This document shows positions 1-8,603 of a stretch of DNA of 58,583 nucleotides, piece after piece. Under the pieces are notes generated by a model. It saw only the letters and a list, made by a program, of their open reading frames with translations, made no database searches and was not told where the DNA came from. The stretch comes from Desulfobacterales bacterium RIFOXYA12_FULL_46_15 (GTDB lineage Bacteria; Desulfobacterota; Desulfobacteria; Desulfobacterales; Desulfobacteraceae), in the NCBI GenBank assembly GCA_001799395.1, contig MGTJ01000037.1, positions 1 through 58,583 on the forward strand, read 5' to 3'. How positions within the stretch are numbered: the first letter of the stretch is position 1; every line of letters begins with the position of its first letter. The translations under genes were made by a program, and so were the position numbers.

Positions 1-2
1 AA

Positions 3-1172
3 GAAATCAGAAAAGGGAAAATGGTCATCCTGGTGGATGATGAAGACAGGGAAAATGAAGGGGATCTGACCTTGGCCGCAGAAGCCGTCACCCCGGAAGC
101 TATTAATTTTATGGCCAGATATGGCCGGGGGCTCATCTGCCTTTCCCTTGATTCCAGCATTGCCGACAGGCTGGAATTGCCCATGATGGTGAGAAACAAT
201 ACCTCCCAGTATGGAACCGGATTTACGGTTTCCATTGAAGCAAAAAAAGGGGTTACTACAGGGATTTCCGCAGCAGACAGGGCAACCACCATTTTAACGG
301 CCATTGCCGATGAAACAACACCCAATGATATTGCAAAACCCGGTCATGTTTTTCCTTTAAGAGCCAGGGATGGCGGGGTTATGGTCAGGATCGGGCAGAC
401 GGAAGGGTCTGTTGATCTGGCCCGGCTTGCCGGATTGAAGCCTGCCGGCGTGATCTGTGAAATCATGGATGATGACGGCACCATGGCAAGGATGCCCTCC
501 CTTGAAAAATTTGCAAAGCAGCACGGCATAGGTATCTGCACCGTGGCAGACCTTGTAAAATACCGGCTTAAAACGGAAAGTTTTGTAAAAATTGCAGCCG
601 AAACCGTCATCCCCACAAGAATCGGCGGTGAATTTAAAATCATTGCCTATGAAAATGATATTGACCAACTCACGCACATTGCCTTGGTAAAAGGGGAGAT
701 TGATCCTGACAAGGCGGTTCTTGTACGGGTTCATTCAGAATGCATGACCGGCGATATTTTTTCTTCCCTCCGATGCGACTGCCGGGACCAGCTTCATAAA
801 GCCATGGCTATGATTGATGAGGAAGGCTGCGGTGTTCTTTTATATCTTCGGCAGGAAGGTCGCGGCATCGGTCTTGTGAACAAATTGAAAGCCTATGCAC
901 TTCAGGACCAGGGAATGGATACGGTGGAGGCCAATGAGAAACTCGGATTTAAAGCCGACATGAGGGATTACGGGGTCGGAGCCCAGATACTGGTTGCCCT
1001 GGGTGTCAGAAAAATGAGGCTCATGACTAATAATCCGAAAAAAATGATCGGTCTTGAAGGATATGGATTAAGCGTGGTTGAACAAGTTCCCATCCATGTG
1101 GAGGTCAATTGCCACAATAAAGGATATATGCAATGTAAACAGGCTAAGATGGGGCATATGCTCCACATGTAG
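3..1172 (+). CDS. ribBA: Bifunctional 3,4-dihydroxy-2-butanone-4-phosphate synthase / GTP cyclohydrolase II (5' end outside window)
   Basis: The protein makes both riboflavin precursors: DHBP from ribulose 5-phosphate and the pyrimidine from GTP. The N-terminal half shows the DHBP synthase acidic motif DDEDRENEGDL and the later GISAADRATTI and GHVFPLRA segments. The C-terminal half shows the GTP cyclohydrolase II zinc motif (HSECMTGDIFSSLRCDC) and the YLRQEGRGIGL segment. The frame is open through the left edge and reads EIRKGK just before the first in-window ATG at 21. That is normal RibB sequence, so the true start lies outside the window and the ATG at 21 is internal. ribH follows 40 nt downstream, giving a ribBA-ribH-nusB order common in bacteria. 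Any FMN riboswitch would lie left of the window. Confidence 0.95.
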   Translation, partial: EIRKGKMVILVDDEDRENEGDLTLAAEAVTPEAINFMARYGRGLICLSLDSSIADRLELPMMVRNNTSQYGTGFTVSIEAKKGVTTGISAADRATTILTAIADETTPNDIAKPGHVFPLRARDGGVMVRIGQTEGSVDLARLAGLKPAGVICEIMDDDGTMARMPSLEKFAKQHGIGICTVADLVKYRLKTESFVKIAAETVIPTRIGGEFKIIAYENDIDQLTHIALVKGEIDPDKAVLVRVHSECMTGDIFSSLRCDCRDQLHKAMAMIDEEGCGVLLYLRQEGRGIGLVNKLKAYALQDQGMDTVEANEKLGFKADMRDYGVGAQILVALGVRKMRLMTNNPKKMIGLEGYGLSVVEQVPIHVEVNCHNKGYMQCKQAKMGHMLHM

Positions 1173-1212
1173 GCAGGCTTAAGGATAAATGTAAGATAAG
1201 GACTTAAAAAAA

Positions 1213-1689
1213 ATGCCAAAGATTATCGAAGCAGGATTACAGGCCAAAGGAAAGAAATTCGGGATCATTGCCTCACGGTTTAATGATTTTATTACTTCAA
1301 GGCTTATTGACGGCGCACTGGATGCCCTCATCCGAAGCGGGGCCGAAGACAAGGATATCACGCTGTTAAAGGTTCCGGGTGCCTTTGAAATCCCGCTGGC
1401 TGCCCAGAAAATGGCAAAACAGGGGAAATATGATGCCCTGATCTGTCTTGGTGCCGTCATCCGCGGAGCCACCACCCATTATGACTATGTCTGCGCCGAA
1501 GTTTCCAAGGGAATCGCCTCTGTCAGCCTGGACTCCGGGATACCCGTCATGTTCGGCATCCTGACCACGGAGACCATTGAGCAGGCCATTGAAAGGGCAG
1601 GAACAAAAGCCGGTAACAAAGGGTTTGATGTGGCACTGGGTGCCGTGGAAATGGCAAACCTGACCGACAGCCTGAAAAAGGCGGAATAA
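1213..1689 (+). CDS. ribH: 6,7-dimethyl-8-ribityllumazine synthase
   Basis: Lumazine synthase condenses DHBP with the ribityl-aminouracil in the penultimate riboflavin step. At 158 residues it has family length. Visible signatures are the early [12 protein letters not shown] strand, the [11 protein letters not shown] motif, the phosphate and catalytic segment [14 protein letters not shown] with its catalytic His, and [14 protein letters not shown]. An AAGGA ribosome-binding site at about 1198-1202 supports the ATG at 1213. The gene sits between ribBA and nusB and is probably cotranscribed with both. Confidence 0.96.
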   Translation: MPKIIEAGLQAKGKKFGIIASRFNDFITSRLIDGALDALIRSGAEDKDITLLKVPGAFEIPLAAQKMAKQGKYDALICLGAVIRGATTHYDYVCAEVSKGIASVSLDSGIPVMFGILTTETIEQAIERAGTKAGNKGFDVALGAVEMANLTDSLKKAE

Positions 1690-1693
1690 GATT

Positions 1694-2110
1694 ATGGGAG
1701 ATCGCAGGCAGGCAAGGGAACTTGCACTCCAGGCCCTTTTTTTTATTGATATGGATAAATCCGGGCCGGATGAAAACCTTGCGGCTTTCTGTGCAAATAA
1801 TGAAGATTTGCTCACGGAAAGCATTCAAGCATTTTTCATGGATCTGATCAAAGGGGTCCTGGAACATAGATCTGAAATTGATGCCCTGTTAAACAAATAC
1901 TCGAAAAACTGGAGGCTCTCCAGGATGCCTGTGGTAGATAGAAATATCATGCGGATTGCCACCTTTGAATTTTTAAAACGCCCGGATATCCCTTCCAGTG
2001 TGACTATTAACGAAGCAGTAGAAATTGGAAAAAAATACGGCACCAAGGACTCAGGCTCTTTTATCAACGGTGTTCTGGACCGTATCCGGTCCCTTGAGGG
2101 GATTGAATAG
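1694..2110 (+). CDS. nusB: Transcription antitermination protein NusB
   Basis: NusB binds boxA RNA together with S10 (NusE) in antitermination complexes and rRNA processing. The 138-residue protein opens with the typical RRQARELALQALFFID helix and contains the conserved PVVDRNIMRIATFE and SVTINEAVEIGKKYG segments, ending in INGVLDRI. It starts 4 nt after ribH, consistent with an operon and with the widespread ribH-nusB linkage. Confidence 0.95.
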   Translation: MGDRRQARELALQALFFIDMDKSGPDENLAAFCANNEDLLTESIQAFFMDLIKGVLEHRSEIDALLNKYSKNWRLSRMPVVDRNIMRIATFEFLKRPDIPSSVTINEAVEIGKKYGTKDSGSFINGVLDRIRSLEGIE

Positions 2111-2134
2111 ACAAATATTTATCCGGAGGTTGTT

Positions 2135-2755
2135 TTGATCATAAAGAAACTTGAAGTTGGCCCCATCATGGCCAATTGTTTTATTTTAGGATGTGAATCT
2201 ACGAAAGAAGCAGTGGTTATTGATCCGGGCGATGATGCAGACCGGATACTGATGACCTTAGCCAAATCCGAACTGAAAGTTAAATATCTGATTAACACCC
2301 ATGGCCATTTTGACCATGTCGGCGCCAATAAGCGGATGAAAGAGGTAACCGGTGCACAGCTTGCCGTCCACCCGGATGACGAGCCCATGTTCAAAGAGCT
2401 GTCACGGTCTGCCATTATGTTCGGCTTGTCTGCAGAGAATTCACCGCCGGCAGATATTCATTTGAATGACGGGGATGAGATCTCCTTTGGTCAAATCACA
2501 TTGAAAGTGCTTCATACTCCAGGCCATTCCAGGGGAGGGATCTGTCTTTATACCAAAGGACACCTCTTTGCCGGGGATACTTTGTTTGCAGGTTCCATCG
2601 GCCGGACTGACCTGAACGGCGGGGATTATGATACCCTGATTTCAAGTATCAAGGAAAAACTTCTGGTTCTTGAACCGGAAACCATCGTATATACGGGTCA
2701 TGGACCTGAAACCACCATAGGCAATGAAAAGAAAAGAAATCCTTTCTTGAGATGA
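2135..2755 (+). CDS. Glyoxalase II-like metallo-beta-lactamase-fold hydrolase
   Basis: This is a cytoplasmic MBL-fold hydrolase of the hydroxyacylglutathione hydrolase-like group (206 aa). The metal-binding signature is THGHFDH near residue 56, with later metal ligands in HTPGHSRGG, AGDTLFAGSIGRTD and YTGHGPET. The start is TTG at 2135, chosen because GGAGG lies at 2125-2129 and the conserved N-terminal strand begins at once. The 3' end overlaps the next gene by 4 nt, so translation is probably coupled. The substrate is unknown. True glyoxalase II has a C-terminal glutathione-binding domain, which is absent here, so a persulfide dioxygenase-like or general thioesterase role is equally possible. 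Confidence 0.85.
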   Translation: MIIKKLEVGPIMANCFILGCESTKEAVVIDPGDDADRILMTLAKSELKVKYLINTHGHFDHVGANKRMKEVTGAQLAVHPDDEPMFKELSRSAIMFGLSAENSPPADIHLNDGDEISFGQITLKVLHTPGHSRGGICLYTKGHLFAGDTLFAGSIGRTDLNGGDYDTLISSIKEKLLVLEPETIVYTGHGPETTIGNEKKRNPFLR

Positions 2756-5037
2756 ATGGTCTTAAGATGAATGGCGGGAAGATGGATGAATGGTTGCAGC
2801 ATCTTCCCTGTATTAAAGAGGTTTACCAGGAGACAATAACGCTTGACCGGCCATTTCCCGAGATAGCTGCATTGTTTGCAAATGATGCCGGGACCGTCCT
2901 CCTGTTATCCGGATCAAATCAGGATTGCTCACAATTTCATATCCTTGCCGTCAGACCCTGGTTTGAAATCCGGACCTGGAAAAATACGGCATTGTTAAAA
3001 TGCCTGGATGAAGAAATTCATTTTGAAATAGACCCTTTCAAGGCTATCCAGGCCATTCTGAATCAATTTCGATTACCCTTATTTCCCAAAGGCATCCCGG
3101 TCTCTTCCGGTCTTTTTGGATATTTTTCCTATGACTTAAAAGACCGGATTGAAAATCTTCCGCGAACCGCCATGGAGACCCATCTTCCGGATCTTATCTT
3201 GTATGCGCCTTCCCTTCTTCTGATCCAGGAAAAAAAATCCGGAACGGCAAGGCTTTGCATCCCTGTCCTCTTCCACCCGGATGACTTGGAAAAAGACAGG
3301 AACAGGGTTCACAAGATAAAGGACTTTTTTTTTCATAAGTTAAAAACCAAGGCCTCCCCAAGGACCTTTTCCATAGAAGGCCATGGCTTTAAATCAAGTT
3401 TTACCAAAGATGAATATATTTCTTCAGTAAAAAAAATAATTGATTATCTGAAAGCCGGAGATATTTATCAGGCCAATCTTTCCCAACGTTTTGAAGCCGT
3501 TTTTTCCGGGGATGGGTACGCATTGTTCCAGGATTTATTTAAACGAAATCCTGCTTCATTTTTTGCCTATATCCATGCCGGGGATCATACCATTGTCTCG
3601 ACCTCTCCGGAAAGGTTCATCAAGCAGACCGGCCGGCATGTTGAAACAAGACCCATTAAAGGAACCATTGCCAGGGGGAAGACAGAAAAAGAGGATCAAG
3701 AAAACGGGATCAGATTGTGTGAAAGCAGAAAAGACGATGCCGAGCTGACCATGATTGTGGATCTGATGAGAAACGATCTGTCCCGGGTCACCTGCCACGG
3801 GTCTGTTGTTGTTAGGGAGCATAAGCGCCTTGAACCCTATGAAAATGTGTTTCATCTTGTGTCTGTTGTGGAAGGAGAGCTTGAAAAGGACAAAACATCC
3901 ATTGATCTCATCCAGGCCACATTTCCCGGGGGGTCCATTACCGGATGCCCCAAAATCCGTTCAATGGAAATTATTGACGAGCTTGAGCCTTTGAGGCGTC
4001 ATGTTTATACCGGGTCCATCGGGTATATCAGCTTTCATGACACCATGGATCTTTCCATTGCCATCCGGACCGCTGTTATTTCCGGCAACCGGATCAATTT
4101 CTCCGTGGGCGGAGGGATTGTCTATGATTCGGATCCTGAGAAAGAATTTCAGGAAACCCTTGATAAGGGGAAAACACTCATGGAATCTTTGGCTGCAACT
4201 TCAAAAATACAAAGGGCAACAAAAGCCAAAGCCTGGGTGGATGGAAAGCTCATTGACCGGGAAAATGCGTCCATTTCTGCTTTAAGCCTTGGTTTTCAAT
4301 ATGGGGCCGGTCTTTTTGAGACCCTGCGCGCGGACAAGGGAATTATTTTCCGGATAGACAAACATATTTCCCGCCTCAACAGGTCCTGGGAAACCCTTTT
4401 TTCCGAGCCGGCACCGGATATTACCTGGAAGGATGTGGTCCATCTTCTGATAAAGGAAAATCATCTTATGGAAAAGCGGGTTGCTGTTAAGCTGATGATG
4501 GCCAGAGATGAGCAGGAAAACGGGAAAAAAGTGTTTCTGGCCGCTTTTGCAGGGGAATACCGGCACAGGCTCGAAACCCTTGAAAAAGACGGTTTGGATC
4601 TTGTCACATATCCATATCACCGGCAGTCTCCCCTGGCTGATCATAAAACCCTGAACTATTTTTATTATTTTCAGGCAGGGCAATATGCAAGATCGCATCA
4701 GGCAGATGAAGCCGTCATACTGAACCCTGACGGCAGTGTTTCCGAAACAAACACAGCTTCTATATTTGCCGTTGATAAGAAGACGGTTATCATTCCAGAG
4801 TCCCGGCATTCTCTGGCCGGAGTGACCTTAAACTCTGTATTGACGATGTTGTCGGATAAGGGGTATGATGTTAAGCAAAAAAAGATGGGCTGTGAAGAAT
4901 TTTATTCATATCCCACTATTATCCTTGCCAACGCACTGATGGGTGCTGTTAAGGTTTTGAGCGTGGATGGAAAAAGAAAAGAGCAGGAAAAAGGGATATG
5001 TCCCATGATAAATGAATATCTTTTCAGGTTAGGATAA
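2752..5037 (+). CDS. pabBC: Fused aminodeoxychorismate synthase component I / aminodeoxychorismate lyase (PabB-PabC)
   Basis: The 761-residue protein makes p-aminobenzoate for folate in two steps. Residues about 110-480 form a chorismate-binding domain with the signatures AGDIYQANLSQRF, RPIKGT, GGSITGCPKIRSMEI and DPEKEFQETLDKG. Residues about 490-761 form a class IV PLP-fold lyase with FETLRADKG, the lysine-bearing DHKTLNYFYYFQ segment and NPDGSVSETNTASIF. No glutaminase subunit (PabA) is adjacent, so ammonia must come from a subunit encoded elsewhere. The ATG at 2752 overlaps the previous stop. Later in-frame ATGs at 2767 and 2782 are alternatives. The fusion type is known from many bacteria. 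Confidence 0.92.
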   Translation: MNGLKMNGGKMDEWLQHLPCIKEVYQETITLDRPFPEIAALFANDAGTVLLLSGSNQDCSQFHILAVRPWFEIRTWKNTALLKCLDEEIHFEIDPFKAIQAILNQFRLPLFPKGIPVSSGLFGYFSYDLKDRIENLPRTAMETHLPDLILYAPSLLLIQEKKSGTARLCIPVLFHPDDLEKDRNRVHKIKDFFFHKLKTKASPRTFSIEGHGFKSSFTKDEYISSVKKIIDYLKAGDIYQANLSQRFEAVFSGDGYALFQDLFKRNPASFFAYIHAGDHTIVSTSPERFIKQTGRHVETRPIKGTIARGKTEKEDQENGIRLCESRKDDAELTMIVDLMRNDLSRVTCHGSVVVREHKRLEPYENVFHLVSVVEGELEKDKTSIDLIQATFPGGSITGCPKIRSMEIIDELEPLRRHVYTGSIGYISFHDTMDLSIAIRTAVISGNRINFSVGGGIVYDSDPEKEFQETLDKGKTLMESLAATSKIQRATKAKAWVDGKLIDRENASISALSLGFQYGAGLFETLRADKGIIFRIDKHISRLNRSWETLFSEPAPDITWKDVVHLLIKENHLMEKRVAVKLMMARDEQENGKKVFLAAFAGEYRHRLETLEKDGLDLVTYPYHRQSPLADHKTLNYFYYFQAGQYARSHQADEAVILNPDGSVSETNTASIFAVDKKTVIIPESRHSLAGVTLNSVLTMLSDKGYDVKQKKMGCEEFYSYPTIILANALMGAVKVLSVDGKRKEQEKGICPMINEYLFRLG

Positions 5038-5048
5038 ACAAATTACAG

Positions 5049-5681
5049 ATGATAAATATTTCAAAAATCAAGGCAGTGGTATTTGACTGTGACGGTGTCA
5101 TGTTTGATACTGCCCTTGCAAACCGAAAGTATTATGATGAAGTACTGACGGTTTTTAATAAGCCGGTGCTGACTGAGGAGCAGTTTATTAATGTTCATAT
5201 GATGACCGTAAAGGAAGCCATTGAATATCTTTTTTCGGAAATGGAAGACCTTTCAGGGGTTTATAAATGTCTCAGCCATATCGGCTACCATAAATTCATA
5301 GATTATATGGTCGTGGAAGAAGGTCTTAATGAGCTTCTCATTCGACTGAAAAAAAGGGGGTATATCCGGGGAATCGCTACCAACAGGACCAATACCATGG
5401 AAAAGGTGCTGGAAGATTTTCATCTTCAGGAATATTTTGAAATGGTGGTCACTGCGGCAATGGTTAAGAATCCAAAACCTGATCCGGAGCAATTACTGCT
5501 GATAATGGCCAAATACCGGTTGAAACCTGATGAAATACTTTTTATCGGTGATTCCGAATATGACAGACAGGCTGCGCTCAGTGCAAAAGTATGGTTTGCA
5601 GCATTTAAAAATTCAGGGTTAAAGGCAGATGTAAATGTGGTGTCCATGGATGAAATTGCCGGGATTTTACAGTTAAATTAA
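5049..5681 (+). CDS. HAD-superfamily hydrolase, phosphoglycolate phosphatase-like
   Basis: This is a haloacid dehalogenase-fold phosphatase of 210 residues. Motif I is FDCDGVMFDT near residue 13 with both nucleophilic aspartates. A helical cap follows, then motif II around GIATNRTNT. The conserved lysine is in KNPKPDPE and motif IV is FIGDSEYDRQAA. It is most like Gph/PpaX-type phosphatases of the beta-phosphoglucomutase branch. The substrate cannot be decided. It follows pabBC by 11 nt and probably ends the ribBA operon, because a promoter-like sequence for sat lies just downstream. Confidence 0.85.
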   Translation: MINISKIKAVVFDCDGVMFDTALANRKYYDEVLTVFNKPVLTEEQFINVHMMTVKEAIEYLFSEMEDLSGVYKCLSHIGYHKFIDYMVVEEGLNELLIRLKKRGYIRGIATNRTNTMEKVLEDFHLQEYFEMVVTAAMVKNPKPDPEQLLLIMAKYRLKPDEILFIGDSEYDRQAALSAKVWFAAFKNSGLKADVNVVSMDEIAGILQLN

Positions 5682-5689
5682 TAAAAATC

Positions 5690-5717
5690 TTGACAAAATT
5701 CTCAATCATCATTAAAT
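5690..5717 (+). promoter_or_regulatory. Predicted sigma-70-type promoter of sat
   Basis: A perfect TTGACA lies at 5690-5695, followed after 16 nt by TTAAAT at 5712-5717. The intervening region and the following 80 nt are A/T-rich. It lies between the HAD gene and sat and would start transcription about 80 nt before the sat start codon. Read by eye only. Confidence 0.5.
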
Positions 5718-5804
5718 CTTACAGAATTTTATTGGTTAAAATACATGATAAATGTTGGGTAAACATTTATTAAAGGTGAAACATAAACAAGGAGAATAGT
5801 GAAT

Positions 5805-7082
5805 ATGTCTAAATTAGTAGCACCTCATGGTGGAAAAGGACTTGTAATTTGTAAACTCGAAGGCGCAGCTCATGATGCAGAACTGAAAAAAGCAGCCGGT
5901 CTCAAGAAAATAGAGATTTCTTCCCAGGTTAAGGGTGATTTGATCATGCTCGGTATCGGTGGATTCAGCCCGCTCAATGGATTCATGACCAAAGCGGACT
6001 GGAAAGGCGTTTGCGCAGATTTCCTCCTGGCTGACGGTACCTTCTGGCCCGTTCCTGTTATGCTTGATGCCTCAAAAGCCGAAGCAGATGCAATAAAAGT
6101 CGGTGATGAAATTGCCCTTGAAAGAAAGGGTGAAATCTATGCCACCATGAAAATAACAGAAAAATTTGCAATGACCGAAGACGAGAAAAAATGGGAATGT
6201 GAAAAAGTCTATAAAGGTCATGGCGAAGAATCAAAAGATGATGTTTTCTTTGAAAAAGCAATGAAAGATCATCCTGGCGTCCAGATGGTTATGGCCAGAA
6301 AAGAATTCTGCCTTGCCGGTCCTGTTAAAGTGCTTTCCGAAGGTGAATTCCCTGAAAAATTCAAAGGTGTTTACCTGACCCCGGCTGAAACCCGCGCTGT
6401 CTTTGATGAAAGAGGATGGGCCAATGTTGCGGCTCTTCAGCTCAGAAACCCCATGCACAGATCCCATGAGATTCTTGCCAAGATCGCCATTGATGTATGT
6501 GACGGCGTTTTGATCCATTCTCTCATCGGTAACCTGAAACCTGGTGATATCCCAGCAGACGTTCGTATTGAATGTATTGATACCCTGATCAAGGGCTATT
6601 TCGTTCCTGCAAATATTCTCAATGCCGGATATCCTCTTGACATGAGATATGCCGGTCCGAGAGAAGCTCTTCTTCACGCGACCTTCCGTCAGAACTATGG
6701 TGTTAACAAGATGATCATCGGTCGTGACCATGCAGGCGTTGGTGACTTCTACACTCTGTTTGAAGCCCAGGAAATCTTTGACACGATTCCGACTCCGGCA
6801 GCACCGGGCAAAGCATTGCTTTGTGCACCTTTGAAAATTGACTGGACCTTCTACTGCTTTAAATGTGACGGCATGGCTTCCTTAAGAACCTGCCCCCACA
6901 ACAAAGAAGACAGAGTCGTCCTTTCCGGAACCAAACTGCGCCATGCACTTTCCAACAACCAGCCGGTTGTGGATCATTTCGGCCGCGAAGAAGTTCTGGT
7001 CATCCTGAGGAAATACTATGCATCTCTGACTGAAAAAGTTGAAGTTAAGCTCCAGAGCCATGCAGAAGGAACCAAGATGTAA
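5805..7082 (+). CDS. sat: Sulfate adenylyltransferase (ATP sulfurylase), dissimilatory type
   Basis: The enzyme activates sulfate with ATP to APS, the first cytoplasmic step of dissimilatory sulfate reduction. The nucleotide-binding motifs [11 protein letters not shown] and [11 protein letters not shown] are intact. A metal-site-like cluster [14 protein letters not shown] near residue 350 is typical of the homo-oligomeric dissimilatory Sat. The ATG at 5805 is chosen over an in-frame GTG at 5799 because GGAG at 5791-5794 is well spaced only for the ATG, giving 425 residues starting [10 protein letters not shown]. It appears monocistronic, with a promoter at 5690 and a strong terminator at 7131. 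aprBA and qmo genes are not in the window. Confidence 0.97.
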   Translation: MSKLVAPHGGKGLVICKLEGAAHDAELKKAAGLKKIEISSQVKGDLIMLGIGGFSPLNGFMTKADWKGVCADFLLADGTFWPVPVMLDASKAEADAIKVGDEIALERKGEIYATMKITEKFAMTEDEKKWECEKVYKGHGEESKDDVFFEKAMKDHPGVQMVMARKEFCLAGPVKVLSEGEFPEKFKGVYLTPAETRAVFDERGWANVAALQLRNPMHRSHEILAKIAIDVCDGVLIHSLIGNLKPGDIPADVRIECIDTLIKGYFVPANILNAGYPLDMRYAGPREALLHATFRQNYGVNKMIIGRDHAGVGDFYTLFEAQEIFDTIPTPAAPGKALLCAPLKIDWTFYCFKCDGMASLRTCPHNKEDRVVLSGTKLRHALSNNQPVVDHFGREEVLVILRKYYASLTEKVEVKLQSHAEGTKM

Positions 7083-7130
7083 TATCGTATTGTAAAAGAT
7101 AACGATATCTTATAGATACAGCAAAGCAAG

Positions 7131-7163
7131 GGGCTGTCCGCTGACTCAGCAGACAGCCCTTTT
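7131..7163 (+). terminator. Rho-independent terminator of sat
   Basis: A near-perfect 29-nt palindrome at 7131-7159 (14-bp stem with one mismatch around a single central base, so it forms a tight hairpin) is followed by TTTT. It sits 50 nt after the sat stop and before the convergent regulator gene. Confidence 0.85.
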
Positions 7164-7171
7164 CATATTTG

Positions 7172-8053
7172 TCAGGAGATTATTTCTATTGATATATATA
7201 GAAAATGTTCCAGAAGGGGTGATTGCCATTTCTGTGAATGGGTAATCATGAGCACCGAGGTTTCGGTATCTGTCAGATCCCAGTCAAGCCTTGCAAATTC
7301 ACCTGTCTGAAGTTCATTGCGGATTGATATTTCAGGACACAGGGTGATACCCACTCCCATCTTCATACAGGCTTTCATACTGTTAATACTTGAAAATTCG
7401 AGAATCACGGGATTGATATTTAATTTTTCGAGCGACCGCTCAAACGCACGTCTATAACTTCAGTCGGTTTTGGGTAAAAGAAGGGTTTGCCCATTTATAA
7501 TGTCCAGAGATGCTGTTTTGCTCTGAGCCATGGGGTGAGATGAACCGGCCGCCAGGACAAGCGTCTCAGTTTTTAGCAGACGGACATTGACATCTTTCAA
7601 ATAAATTGAATCCGTCATTAAAAAAGCAAGATCGATCCGCCCTGAATTCAATTCTTCCCGAAGCTGTCTGTCGGTGCAGTTCATAAAGGTCAGCTTTACT
7701 TTTGGGTGGGTTTTATGGAAACGAGCTGTAATTTCTGGCATATATACACTGGCAAGGGTTTCCGGAACCCGGATCGTAAGAGTTCCCTCTGAATAGCCGC
7801 TGCCGGATATTTCCGATCGAATTTCATGGGTCATTTCTTCAATGCGCCGGGCATATTCATATAATTTTTGTCCAGACTGGGTTAGTACGACACGTCTTCC
7901 AATCCGGTCGAATAATTTTGTATTCAGTTCATCCTCAAGTATCTTGATCTGGGCGGAAACAGAGGATTGTGCCATAAAAAGCTTTTCCGCGGTTTTTGTA
8001 AAACTTAAATGATCTGCAACCGCTCTGAACGTTATCAGTTGCCTGAATTCCAT
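7172..8053 (-). CDS. LysR-type transcriptional regulator, predicted selenoprotein (Sec198)
   Basis: Read through one in-frame TGA, this is a full-length LysR regulator of 293 residues. Residues 1-60 are the winged helix (FRAVADHLSFTKTAEKLFMAQSSVSAQIKILE). Residues about 90-290 form the LysR substrate-binding domain. The TGA at 7460-7462 is codon 198, in the context LLLPKTD-U-SYRRAFERSL. Many LysR proteins have Cys here in a 'C-S-Y-R-x-x-F-E' motif. The frame is uninterrupted on both sides, codon quality is unchanged, and a SECIS-like hairpin follows at 7427-7444. The downstream half (ILEFSSINSMKACMKMGVGITLCPE) is canonical. Selenocysteine would give a redox-reactive effector-domain residue, which suggests a redox or selenium sensor. 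The alternative is a nonsense-mutated pseudogene, which the hairpin and the intact 3' half argue against. It is divergent from the C_GCAxxG_C_C gene, with an operator-like palindrome between them. Confidence 0.8.
7427..7444 (-). promoter_or_regulatory. Predicted bacterial SECIS element in the LysR-type gene
   Basis: On the minus strand, 15 nt after the TGA, a 7-bp stem (UUUGAGC pairing with GCUCGAA, one U-G pair) closes a GGUC tetraloop. The UGA-to-loop-GG distance is 22 nt. GG in the apical loop, and GGUC itself as in the E. coli fdhF SECIS, is the SelB recognition feature. It lies inside the coding frame, as bacterial SECIS elements do. Confidence 0.7.
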
Positions 8054-8095
8054 ATTCTCTCCTTTATCGGCTGTAGCGATGGTAATAATCGATAT

Positions 8096-8114
8096 AAATC
8101 GTTGGACACGATTT
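8096..8114. promoter_or_regulatory. Operator-like palindrome (LysR box) in the divergent intergenic region
   Basis: A perfect 7-bp inverted repeat, AAATCGT-TGGAC-ACGATTT, matches the T-N11-A layout of LysR-type binding sites. It lies in the 115-nt space between the LysR-type gene and the C_GCAxxG_C_C gene, so it could serve both autoregulation and activation of the neighbour. Confidence 0.55.
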
Positions 8115-8171
8115 TATTTTTAGTCTAATCGAATATTCAGATGTTAACAAGCCAATTGAGGAGGCAAAATG

Positions 8172-8603
8172 ATGATAAATAAAAAATCAATCAGCGAGAA
8201 AGCAGGATATTATTTTGAGAACGGGTACCATTGTGCGGAAGCCATTGTTGCTGCCGTGCTTGAAGGGATGGATAAAGACGCTCCAAAAGCGGTGGCTCAT
8301 GCTACAGCATTTGGCGGTGGTATGGGGCGGACATTTCAAGAGGCTTGTGGTGCCCTTTCCGGTTGCCTGATAGCCATTGGCCATTTTCACGGCAGGAATA
8401 TTCCCGGGCAATCCTGGGATGTCCCTGCTCAATTGGCAGCCAATATCCGACAGACTTTTCTGGATCGGTTTGAGACAACTTCTTGCATAAAACTCCGGGA
8501 GCGGTTTGGTGAAGAAATGCAGCACAAAGAATGCTGCCATATCGTTAAAACCCTTGCAGCAGACCTGGTGGATCTGCTGCAAAAAGACCTTGCTCAATCA
8601 TGA
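8172..8603 (+). CDS. C_GCAxxG_C_C family redox-active protein
   Basis: This small cytoplasmic protein (143 aa from the ATG at 8172) belongs to the C_GCAxxG_C_C family, believed to be redox-active through conserved cysteines. Visible are the first Cys in YHCAEAIVAAV, the glycine-rich GGGMG, the central EACGALSGC motif and a C-terminal Cys set (TSCIKLRE, KECCHIV). GAGGAGG at 8158-8164 is better spaced for the ATG at 8172 than for the tandem ATG at 8169. It is divergent from the predicted selenoprotein LysR regulator, its likely regulator. The stop region overlaps the convergent phosphate permease gene by 6 nt. The exact reaction is unknown. Confidence 0.85.
   Translation: MINKKSISEKAGYYFENGYHCAEAIVAAVLEGMDKDAPKAVAHATAFGGGMGRTFQEACGALSGCLIAIGHFHGRNIPGQSWDVPAQLAANIRQTFLDRFETTSCIKLRERFGEEMQHKECCHIVKTLAADLVDLLQKDLAQS

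Noticed and set aside
7460-7462. TGA inside the LysR-type gene read as a nonsense mutation making a pseudogene
   Set aside because: The frame continues with fully conserved LysR sequence, the TGA replaces a typical Cys, and a SECIS-like hairpin with the right spacing follows. It is kept as Sec, with the pseudogene as the alternative.
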